In this document: piece by piece, positions 25,050-32,520 of the stretch
Numbering within the stretch: the stretch's first letter is position 1
How the letters are laid out: each line of letters begins with the position of its first letter
Origin: Mesorhizobium norvegicum
Lineage (GTDB): Bacteria; Pseudomonadota; Alphaproteobacteria; Rhizobiales; Rhizobiaceae
Length of the DNA stretch: 64,000 bases
Assembly (NCBI RefSeq): GCF_004919685.1
Contig: NZ_SMYZ01000044.1
Coordinates: forward strand, 1 to 64,000
Reading direction: 5' to 3'
Notes under the pieces: generated by a model
What the model saw: only the letters and a program-made list of their open reading frames with translations
The model's database searches: none
Told to the model about the DNA's origin: nothing
Position numbers and translations under genes: made by a program

Positions 25050-25903
25050 TGAACCTCCCACCGCTTCCAGCAATCATGCTCGAGCCTCTGGTACGGGCAG
25101 CTCTTCTCGAAGATCTCGGCAGGGCCGGCGACCTGACCTCGGATGCGGTCATACCGAAGGACCATCGTGCGACAACACTGCTGACTGCGCGCCAGGCCGG
25201 AACTGTCGCCGGGCTCGATCTGGCGATGCTTGCGTTCCGACTGATCGATCATAAGGTCGAAATCTCGGTAGAGCGGGCAGACGGCAGTCATGTCGCGGAT
25301 GGAGAGGTCATTGCATCGGTGTCTGGCCCGGCCCGGGCCATTCTCACCGCCGAACGGACGGCACTCAATTTTCTGTGCCATCTGAGCGGTATCGCCACCG
25401 CAACGGCATCGATCGTCGCGGCGGTCCGCGGCCACGGCGCAAAAATCGTCTGCACGCGCAAGACGACACCCGGATTGCGGGCGGTCGAAAAATATGCGGT
25501 GCGCGCCGGTGGCGGCTCCAACCACCGCTTCGGCCTCGACGACGCGATCTTGATCAAGGACAACCACATCGCCATCGCCGGCGGAATTCACCCTGCAATC
25601 GAGCGCGCGCGAAGCAGCGTCGGCCATCTGGTCAAGATCGAAGTCGAGGTCGACACACTAGCCCAACTGGAAGAAGCCTTGGCCCACACCCCCGACGCTG
25701 TCCTGCTCGACAACATGTCGGTCGACGAGTTGCGCCAGGCGGTGGCCATGGTTGCCGGCCGGGCGATCACAGAGGCTTCTGGCAGGATCACCGCCGCGAT
25801 TGCGCAAGCCGTTGCCGCAACCGGTATCGATCTGATTTCCATCGGCTGGTTGACTCACAGCGCGCCGATCCTCGATATCGGCCTCGACTACCGTGAGCCT
25901 TGA
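25049..25903 (+). CDS. nadC: nicotinate-nucleotide pyrophosphorylase (quinolinate phosphoribosyltransferase)
   Basis: 284 residues from the ATG at 25049 (TGATG overlap with nadB); a GTG one codon earlier is possible. The PRPP/quinolinate site TRKTTPGLRAVEKYAVRAGG and the following SNHRFGLDDAILIKDNH are diagnostic. It turns quinolinate and PRPP into nicotinate mononucleotide and CO2, completing the de novo branch encoded by nadABC. It precedes bioB by about 90 bp on the same strand. Confidence 0.97.
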   Translation: MNLPPLPAIMLEPLVRAALLEDLGRAGDLTSDAVIPKDHRATTLLTARQAGTVAGLDLAMLAFRLIDHKVEISVERADGSHVADGEVIASVSGPARAILTAERTALNFLCHLSGIATATASIVAAVRGHGAKIVCTRKTTPGLRAVEKYAVRAGGGSNHRFGLDDAILIKDNHIAIAGGIHPAIERARSSVGHLVKIEVEVDTLAQLEEALAHTPDAVLLDNMSVDELRQAVAMVAGRAITEASGRITAAIAQAVAATGIDLISIGWLTHSAPILDIGLDYREP

Positions 25904-25994
25904 CCATCGAGGCCTACCATCTAACCTACCCAGCTTTCTTTCGACCGTGTCCGCCATTTCAAAGGCGCCTATGTCGCACAACGCAAGGAACAGG

Positions 25995-27002
25995 ATGGAA
26001 ATGCACACAGCGATTTCGGAAAAGACCCTGCCTGAAGCTCAGTCCTTCGACGGCGGCCGGACGTGGACCCTGGGAGAGGCTCAGGCGCTCCATGATGCGC
26101 CCTTCAACGACCTGCTGTTTCAAGCGCAGACCGTGCACCGCGAGAATTTCGATCCCAACAAGGTCCAGCTCAGCCGGCTTCTTAGCATCAAGACAGGCGG
26201 CTGCCCGGAGGATTGCGGGTATTGCAGCCAGTCGTCGCATCACGAGACCGGGTTGAAGGCGTCGAAACTGATGGAGGTCAAGCGCGTCATGGCCGAGGCG
26301 ACCAAGGCGCGTGACGCCGGCGCCACCCGCTATTGCATGGGCGCTGCCTGGCGCAACCCCAAGGCGCGCGACATGGATGCGGTGGTGGCGATGGTCGAAG
26401 GCGTCAAGGCGCTCGGCATGGAGACCTGCATGACGCTCGGCATGCTCGATAGTGAGCAGACCGCTCGTTTGAAGCAGGCGGGCCTCGACTATTACAACCA
26501 CAACATCGATACGTCGGAACGCTACTACAGCGAGATCATCAGCACACGCAGCTTTGCCGACCGGCTCGATACGCTCGAGCAGGTTCGCCAAGCCGGCATC
26601 AAGGTCTGCTGCGGCGGTATTGTCGGCATGGGCGAAGAGGCGGTGGACCGGATCGACATGCTGGTCACGCTGGCCAATCTGCCGGAACATCCCGAAAGCG
26701 TTCCGATCAACATGCTGATCCCGATCGCCGGCACCCCGCTTGCCGAAGCCAAGCCCATCGAGCCGATCGAATTCGTGCGCGTGATCGCCCTGGCACGCAT
26801 CATGATGCCGAAATCGCATGTCCGTCTTTCCGCCGGCCGCACCGCTATGACCGACGAGATGCAGGCGCTGTGCTTCTTCGCGGGCGCCAACTCGATCTTC
26901 GTCGGCGACACGCTGCTGACGGCGGACAATCCCGGCGAGGACAAGGATACCCTACTGTTCCGGCGCCTCGGCATTGAGCCGATGGAACTCGAGGCGCAAT
27001 GA
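25995..27002 (+). CDS. bioB: biotin synthase
   Basis: 335 residues from the ATG at 25995, with AAGGA five bases upstream; further in-frame starts at 25971 and 26001 cannot be excluded. Radical-SAM motif CPEDCGYC (CxxxCxxC) near residue 63, plus YNHNIDTSERYY and GGIVGMGE, are typical BioB. It inserts sulfur into dethiobiotin. It begins the bioBFDA-bioZ string, in which every junction is an overlapping stop/start. Confidence 0.97.
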   Translation: MEMHTAISEKTLPEAQSFDGGRTWTLGEAQALHDAPFNDLLFQAQTVHRENFDPNKVQLSRLLSIKTGGCPEDCGYCSQSSHHETGLKASKLMEVKRVMAEATKARDAGATRYCMGAAWRNPKARDMDAVVAMVEGVKALGMETCMTLGMLDSEQTARLKQAGLDYYNHNIDTSERYYSEIISTRSFADRLDTLEQVRQAGIKVCCGGIVGMGEEAVDRIDMLVTLANLPEHPESVPINMLIPIAGTPLAEAKPIEPIEFVRVIALARIMMPKSHVRLSAGRTAMTDEMQALCFFAGANSIFVGDTLLTADNPGEDKDTLLFRRLGIEPMELEAQ

Positions 27003-28138
27003 ACGGGGCACCGCTTGCCCGCTATGATGCGACCTTGCAGGGGCTGGCGCGCAAGGACCGGCTGCGGACGCTGTCGCCGCGCGCCGGGCTCGACTTCTCG
27101 TCGAACGACTATCTCGGGCTTGCCGCCTCCAGGAGACTTGGCGATGCGGTTGCGGCGGCGATCGCGCGGGGCACGCCGGTTGGCGCCACCGGGTCGCGGC
27201 TGTTGCGTGGCAACGCGCCGGAGCATGAGGAATTGGAGGCAGACGCAGCGGCATTCTTCGGGACCGAGCGCGCGCTGTTCTTCGGCAGCGGCTACATCGC
27301 CAACTTCGCACTCCTAACCGCCTTGCCGCAGAAGGGCGACCTGCTGGTCCTCGACGAGCTTGCTCATGCCAGCATGCATGAGGGCGCCCAGGCCGGCCGC
27401 GCCCAGTTCGTGCTGGCCGCGCACAACGACATCAATGCCGTCGAGGATGCGATCACAAGCTGGCGTGCCGGCGGCGGCACGGGACGCGTCTGGATCGCGG
27501 TCGAAAGCCTCTACAGCATGGATGGCGACCGCGCGCCGATGGAGAGCCTCATTGCGCTTGCCGCCCGGCACGAGGCGTTCCTCGTCGTCGACGAGGCGCA
27601 TGCCACCGGTGTCTGGGGACCGGACGGCCGGGGGCTGGCCGCCGCGTTCGAGGGCCGCGACAACATCATTGCGCTCCATACCTGCGGCAAGGCGCTCGGC
27701 GCGTCCGGCGCACTGGTCACCGGACCGGGAACGCTGTGCGATTATCTCGTCAACCGTTGCCGGCCATTCATATACGCCACCGCGCCATCGCCGCTGATGG
27801 CGGTCGCGGCACGCGAAGCGCTCGCCATGCTGTCTGACGAGCCCATGCGCCGTGTTCAGCTGCATCAGCTCATCGCCTTCGCGGGCCGTCAATTGGCCGA
27901 GCGCTGCGGCGTTCTACCGAGCGGCTCGCAGATCCAGCCAGTTGTGATCGGCGACGTCAGGCGCACCATGGCGGTGGCGGCGGCACTGCAGGCGCGCGGC
28001 TTCGACATACGCGGCATTCGTCCGCCGACTGTGCCCGAGGGCACGTCGCGTCTGCGCATTTCATTGACGCTCAATGTCGGCGAAGCCGACATTTCGGCGA
28101 TGGTCGAGGCACTCGCCGAGGTGCTGGGCGTGGCATGA
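26999..28138 (+). CDS. bioF: 8-amino-7-oxononanoate synthase
   Basis: 379 residues, fold-type I PLP enzyme. LDFSSNDYLGLA at the N-terminus, VDEAHATGVWGPDGRG and the PLP lysine in HTCGKALGASGA are the family landmarks. It condenses pimeloyl-ACP (or -CoA) with L-alanine. It overlaps bioB and bioD by 4 bp each. Confidence 0.96.
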   Translation: MNGAPLARYDATLQGLARKDRLRTLSPRAGLDFSSNDYLGLAASRRLGDAVAAAIARGTPVGATGSRLLRGNAPEHEELEADAAAFFGTERALFFGSGYIANFALLTALPQKGDLLVLDELAHASMHEGAQAGRAQFVLAAHNDINAVEDAITSWRAGGGTGRVWIAVESLYSMDGDRAPMESLIALAARHEAFLVVDEAHATGVWGPDGRGLAAAFEGRDNIIALHTCGKALGASGALVTGPGTLCDYLVNRCRPFIYATAPSPLMAVAAREALAMLSDEPMRRVQLHQLIAFAGRQLAERCGVLPSGSQIQPVVIGDVRRTMAVAAALQARGFDIRGIRPPTVPEGTSRLRISLTLNVGEADISAMVEALAEVLGVA

Positions 28139-28773
28139 CCAAACGCGTCGTCATCACCGGAACCGACACCGGAATTGGCAAGACCGTGTTTTCAGCCGGA
28201 CTAGCCGGGCTGCTGGACGGATTCTACTGGAAGCCGGTGCAATCGGGCCTCGACGACGAAACCGACAGCGAGGTCGTTGCGCGGCTTGCCGACCTGCCGC
28301 CGGGGCGCGTGCTGCCGGAAGTCTACCGCTTGGAGAGTCCGCTGTCGCCGCATCGTTCGGCCGAAATCGACGGCGTCGCGATCGAAGCGGCAGCTCTCTC
28401 TCTTCCGGTCGTGCCGGGTCCGCTCGTCATCGAGGGTGCAGGCGGTCTGATGGTGCCGCTCAATCGGCGCACAAGGTTCATCGACATATTCGAGCAGTGG
28501 CAGCTGCCGGTCATTCTGTGCGCCCGCACCGCGCTCGGCACGATCAATCATACGCTGTTGTCGATCGAGGCACTGCGAACGCGATCCATTCCGCTACTCG
28601 GAGTTGCCTTCATCGGCGACGAAGCGGCCGACACCCAAAGGACGATCGCTGAATTCGGCGATGTTGCGGTGTTGGGAAGGCTGCCTCACCTCGATCCACT
28701 GACGCCCGAGACGCTCAGCCATGCCATGAGCGTGAGTTTTGACCTCACGATGATAGCCGAAGGATGCCGCTGA
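28135..28773 (+). CDS. bioD: dethiobiotin synthetase
   Basis: 212 residues. P-loop ITGTDTGIGKT at 7-17, Lys in YWKPVQSGL for carbamate formation, and IEGAGGLMVPL for metal and ATP binding. It closes the ureido ring of dethiobiotin with CO2 and ATP. Coupled by overlap to bioF upstream and bioA downstream. Confidence 0.96.
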   Translation: MTKRVVITGTDTGIGKTVFSAGLAGLLDGFYWKPVQSGLDDETDSEVVARLADLPPGRVLPEVYRLESPLSPHRSAEIDGVAIEAAALSLPVVPGPLVIEGAGGLMVPLNRRTRFIDIFEQWQLPVILCARTALGTINHTLLSIEALRTRSIPLLGVAFIGDEAADTQRTIAEFGDVAVLGRLPHLDPLTPETLSHAMSVSFDLTMIAEGCR

Positions 28774-30035
28774 TGGGCTCGCATGTCTGGCACCCCTTCA
28801 CCCAGCACGCGCTCGAGCCGGCGATCCCTGAAATCGTGCTGACGGAAGGCGCCTATCTCCACAAGGCCGACGGCACGCGCATCCTGGACGCCATTTCCTC
28901 CTGGTGGGTCGTTACGCATGGCCACCGCCATCCCCGCATCATGAAGGCTATCGAGGCGACCGCGTCGAGCCTCGACCAGATCATCTTCGCAGGCTTCACG
29001 CACGAGCCGGCCGAACGCCTGGCCAGGGCGCTTGTCGGCCTCGCTCCGTCCGGACTCGACTGGGTGTTCTATTCAGACAGCGGCTCGACCTCAGTCGAAG
29101 TCGCGCTGAAGATGGCGCTCGGCTATTTCCGCAACATCGGCGCGCCGCGTTCGCGCATCGCCGTCATGGAGCACAGCTACCATGGCGATACCATCGGCAC
29201 GATGAGCGTCGGCGCCCGCGGCGTGTTCAACGCCGCCTACGAACCCTTGCTGTTCGAGGTCGACACCATTCCCTTCCCGGCAGCAGGGCGCGAGCAGGAG
29301 ACGCTGGATCGTTTCGAGGCAGTCTCCCGCGACCGGCGCACCGCCGCCCTGATCGTCGAACCGCTGGTGCTTGGCGCCGGCGGCATGCTGATGTATCCGG
29401 CGTCAGTTCTGACCGAATTGAAAAAGATCGCCGAAGCCTCCGGCACGCTCTTGATCGCCGACGAAGTGATGACCGGCTGGGGGCGCACCGGAACCATGTT
29501 CGCCTGCGAGCAGGCGTCCGTCTCGCCGGACATCTTGTGCACCTCGAAGGGCTTGACCGGTGGTGCCATCCCGCTAGCGGCCACGCTTGCCACCGATGCC
29601 ATCTTCCAGGCTCACTCTTCGACGGACCGGAAGAAGACCTTTTTCCACTCGAGTTCCTACACCGCCAATCCGATTGCCTGCGCGGCAGCCCTCGCCAATG
29701 TCGAGATCTGGCAGGACGAGCCGGTGGCCGAGCGGATCGCGACCTTGAGTGGGATGCAGGTCGCCGGACTGCAACGCTTTCGCGACAATCCCCACTTCAC
29801 CGACTGCCGGGCGACGGGAACGATCGCAGCGCTCGACCTTCGAGCCGATTCCGCAGGTTATCTCGCCGAGATTGGTCCGAAGCTGCGCGCGTTCTTCCTC
29901 GACCGGGGGCTGCTTGTGCGCCCGCTCGGCAATGTCCTCTATCTTCTGCCGCCCTATTGCATCACTGGCGGCGAATTGGACGGGCTCTATGACGCCATCG
30001 AGGAGGCCGGCGCACGTTTCGGCTCGAGGCCATGA
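28773..30035 (+). CDS. bioA: adenosylmethionine-8-amino-7-oxononanoate aminotransferase
   Basis: 420 residues if started at the TGATG overlap (28773); an ATG at 28764 adds three residues. Class III aminotransferase: DAISSWWVVTHGHRHP at the N-terminus, YHGDTIGTMSVG, IADEVMTGWGRTG and the PLP lysine in TSKGLTGG. The Trp-Trp motif and MEHSYHGDT are typical of BioA. It makes 7,8-diaminononanoate using S-adenosylmethionine as amino donor. Confidence 0.96.
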   Translation: MGSHVWHPFTQHALEPAIPEIVLTEGAYLHKADGTRILDAISSWWVVTHGHRHPRIMKAIEATASSLDQIIFAGFTHEPAERLARALVGLAPSGLDWVFYSDSGSTSVEVALKMALGYFRNIGAPRSRIAVMEHSYHGDTIGTMSVGARGVFNAAYEPLLFEVDTIPFPAAGREQETLDRFEAVSRDRRTAALIVEPLVLGAGGMLMYPASVLTELKKIAEASGTLLIADEVMTGWGRTGTMFACEQASVSPDILCTSKGLTGGAIPLAATLATDAIFQAHSSTDRKKTFFHSSSYTANPIACAAALANVEIWQDEPVAERIATLSGMQVAGLQRFRDNPHFTDCRATGTIAALDLRADSAGYLAEIGPKLRAFFLDRGLLVRPLGNVLYLLPPYCITGGELDGLYDAIEEAGARFGSRP

Positions 30036-31015
30036 GCAGGTCGACGCGCATTCTCGGGTTTGGCCATCACGCGCCTGGGCGCAAGGTGGCGAATGCCGAG
30101 ATCGAGAGCAATCTCGGGCTCGAGCCGGGCTGGATCGAACGGCGCACCGGAATCCGTTCGCGCTTCTGGGCTACTGACGAAGACACGCTGTCTGGTCTTG
30201 CCACGCAGGCCGGCGACATGGCATTGGCGAACGCCGGTATTGACCGCAGCGACATCGGTTTGCTGCTGCTCGCCACCTCGACGCCCGACCACCTTCTGCC
30301 GCCCACCGCGCCGCTGGTCGCGCATCAGCTGGGACTGAGCCGCGCCGGTGCGGTCGATCTGACCGGCGCCTGCGCCGGCTTCATCTATGCGCTGATGTTC
30401 GCGGACGGATTTACCCGCCTGCACGGCAAGGCGGTCCTCGTCATTGCCGCCAATATCCTCAGCCGCCGTATCAATCCGGCCGAACGCGCCAGTGCCGTGC
30501 TGTTTGCCGATGCCGCCGGCGCCCTGGTGATTGGTCCGTGCGAGGACCCGGATCGGGGCATTCTCGGCGCCTCGGTGGATTCGGACGGCTCGCGCTACGG
30601 GCTGATCCAGATACCCGCGGGCGGAAGCAACAAGCCATTCCATGGCAGCCTGGACCTCGGGGAAACCCGAATGACTATGACCGACGGACGCGAAGTGTTC
30701 GCCAAGGCCGTGGACATGATGACCGCCTGCTCGCAGGACGCACTCGCCGCAGCCAAAATGCAGCCGCAAGACATCGATTGGTTCGTGCCGCATCAGGCCA
30801 ATGCCCGCATTTTCGATGTGGTCGGGAGGAACCTCGGCATAGCGGATCAAGCAATCGTCAAGACGATCGCCGACTACGGCAACTCTTCCGCAGCGACGAT
30901 CCCGCTCTCCCTGTCGCTTGCCAATCAATCGGAGTCGTTTCGGCAGGGCGAGAAAATCCTGCTGGCGGCGGCAGGCGCGGGTCTCAGCGGCGGTGCGCTC
31001 GTCGTTGGAATTTAG
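30032..31015 (+). CDS. bioZ: BioZ, KAS III-like 3-oxopimeloyl-ACP synthase
   Basis: 327 residues of the FabH fold. Catalytic triad: Cys114 in TGACAGFIYAL, His in WFVPHQANARI and Asn in YGNSSAATIPL. BioZ of Mesorhizobium and Agrobacterium supplies the pimeloyl moiety; published work assigns condensation of glutaryl-CoA with malonyl-ACP, replacing BioC/BioH. Its 4-bp overlap with bioA and lack of bioC/bioH in the window support this role over a housekeeping FabH. Confidence 0.93.
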   Translation: MSRSTRILGFGHHAPGRKVANAEIESNLGLEPGWIERRTGIRSRFWATDEDTLSGLATQAGDMALANAGIDRSDIGLLLLATSTPDHLLPPTAPLVAHQLGLSRAGAVDLTGACAGFIYALMFADGFTRLHGKAVLVIAANILSRRINPAERASAVLFADAAGALVIGPCEDPDRGILGASVDSDGSRYGLIQIPAGGSNKPFHGSLDLGETRMTMTDGREVFAKAVDMMTACSQDALAAAKMQPQDIDWFVPHQANARIFDVVGRNLGIADQAIVKTIADYGNSSAATIPLSLSLANQSESFRQGEKILLAAAGAGLSGGALVVGI

Positions 31016-31073
31016 CCGGGCAACCAGCTGCGAGCAGGACTGGTCATGCAATGATGGATAGGACAACAGACCA

Positions 31074-31526
31074 ATGCGAAAAATGGTCGCCGGCAAGCTG
31101 CACGGCATCCACGTCACCGAAGCGAACCTCAACTACCATGGTTCGATAACGCTCGACCCTGACCACTGCGAGGCAGCCGGCATCCTGCCGATGGAATTCG
31201 TGGAGATATGGAACAAGAATTCCGGGGCGCGGATTTCGACCTATGTCATTCTTGGCGAGCGTGGCTCGCGATGCTGCATCCTCAACGGAGCGGCCGCTCG
31301 CACCTGCCAGCCCGGCGACCAGATCATCGTCTGCAACTCCATCTATCTGGACGAAGCGCAAATCACTTCCCTGAAGCCGCGGATCGTCACGTTCGACAAG
31401 GAGAACCACATCCGCGACCGCCTGAGCTACTCGGTCGATGTCGACGCCGGTGGGCGATACAGTTTCTCGATCCTTGACGAGGCGAACGCGGCGTTGGCTA
31501 TTCCTGTCCTGGTGTCAGGATCGTAA
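31074..31526 (+). CDS. panD: aspartate 1-decarboxylase
   Basis: 150 residues. The pyruvoyl self-cleavage site is Gly23-Ser24 in YHGSITLD, and the motifs GERGSRCCILNGAAAR and QPGDQIIVCNS complete the fold. It decarboxylates L-aspartate to beta-alanine for pantothenate and CoA. It lies 58 bp after bioZ on the same strand and extends the cofactor cluster to a third vitamin. No panB or panC is in the window. The protein has a longer C-terminal tail than the E. coli enzyme (about 126 residues). Confidence 0.95.
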   Translation: MRKMVAGKLHGIHVTEANLNYHGSITLDPDHCEAAGILPMEFVEIWNKNSGARISTYVILGERGSRCCILNGAAARTCQPGDQIIVCNSIYLDEAQITSLKPRIVTFDKENHIRDRLSYSVDVDAGGRYSFSILDEANAALAIPVLVSGS

Positions 31527-31555
31527 CTTGCCCTCGACTTATGCGCGCGGTTTTC

Positions 31556-31579
31556 TGTCCACCCCTAGGGGCGCACTCC
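31556..31579. repeat. IS-end remnant, left copy of an inverted 24-bp repeat
   Basis: It starts TGTCCACCCCTAGGGG and is identical over 24 bp, in opposite orientation, to 41929-41952. The right copy sits three to five bases from an IS3-family transposase fragment, so this is probably an end fragment of the same element type. No transposase sequence remains on this side. Confidence 0.7.
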
Positions 31580-31581
31580 TG

Positions 31582-32226
31582 TCACAGGTTCGGCTGAGCC
31601 CCTGGCCTCTTTTCCCTGGCATAAAGCGCCACCGCCATCGCGCGGTTTCGGACGTTGAGCTTGTCATAGAGATTCTTGAGGTGAAATTTGACGGTATTCT
31701 CGGAAATCCCTGTGCGGGTGGCGATCTGGAGATTGGTCCAACCGTCCGCCAGCACCGCCAGAAGCTCGCGCTCGCGCGTGGTAAGTTTGGAAAGCGGCGT
31801 CTCGTTTATCTTGGAAACATCGATATAGGGAATGCAGATGCGGCCATGAGCGACGGCAAGCAACGTATCGAACAATATGCAGGGATCGTCGAACTGATAG
31901 CAAAAGCCATGGACGCCGAGCCGAACGCATTGCTTCAGAATCGCGATATCATGGTCGTTGGAAAACATTACAATGCGGGGACGCAGTTGCCGCCGCTCCA
32001 GCTCAACCAGAAGCTCTCCGCCGTCCATATCGGATAGTTTCCAGCCAAGAACAGCGATATCGAACGTTGAATCGGCAACGGACGCTGCCTCTATGAAGGC
32101 TTCGCCGCTTCGAACGCTTTGGGCGACATCAAATCGGGCGTCCCGGGCGATCATGTCAAGAAATGCGGCGATCACCAGCGGATTCCGCTCCGCGATCAGT
32201 ACTCTGATTTTGTTTTCGCCTCTCAT
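31582..32226 (-). CDS. LuxR-type response regulator with degenerate receiver domain
   Basis: 214 residues from the ATG at 32226; an open frame to 32412 exists but has no homology signal. N-terminal receiver-like domain (about 1-120) and C-terminal LuxR helix-turn-helix (LTTRERELLAVLADGWTNLQ...SENTVKFHLKNLYDKLNV). In the receiver, the usual acidic pair reads VLIAERNP and the phospho-acceptor position reads DIAVLGWKLSDMDG, with Gly where Asp is expected. Phosphorylation by the normal route is therefore unlikely. No histidine kinase is adjacent. Its stop lies three bases from the IS-end remnant. Confidence 0.85.
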   Translation of the reverse strand: MRGENKIRVLIAERNPLVIAAFLDMIARDARFDVAQSVRSGEAFIEAASVADSTFDIAVLGWKLSDMDGGELLVELERRQLRPRIVMFSNDHDIAILKQCVRLGVHGFCYQFDDPCILFDTLLAVAHGRICIPYIDVSKINETPLSKLTTRERELLAVLADGWTNLQIATRTGISENTVKFHLKNLYDKLNVRNRAMAVALYAREKRPGAQPNL

Positions 32227-32414
32227 GGGCGTGGTACCGACGTTGGCGCCTCTACATAGATCATTCGCTACCACAATCGTTGGCTTCCAAACTGCGTCCC
32301 CGCGACTCAAATTGGTCGTAGATTTGGAATCGACGCATCCGTGCAGAGACTTCCGCTCGGACTCTCGCTTCGGCTGCTGAATTTCCGTTTTCACCAAGTG
32401 CCGCCGGCTCACGT

Positions 32415-32520
32415 CCTAAAGCGCGTCGCGTTTGAACGGATTCAGGCGACGCGCTTTAGGTTTTTGTTCTTATGCATGTCGTTCTCCCAAAACCGAGGTC
32501 ACTTTTGGGCGACATGCACT
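32415..32520. repeat. RIME-type mosaic element with two palindromes
   Basis: First palindrome: CCTAAAGCGCGTCGC (32415-32429) with its perfect complement at 32446-32460, a 15-bp stem and 16-base loop. Second palindrome: GCATGTCG (32474-32481) with CGACATGC (32510-32517), reinforced inside by CCCAAAA (32486-32492) and TTTTGGG (32503-32509). About 106 bp with two palindromes matches the rhizobial intergenic mosaic element (RIME). It lies between the convergently placed 5' side of luxR and the 3' end of ppc, and the ppc stop codon is inside its last bases. Confidence 0.85.
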
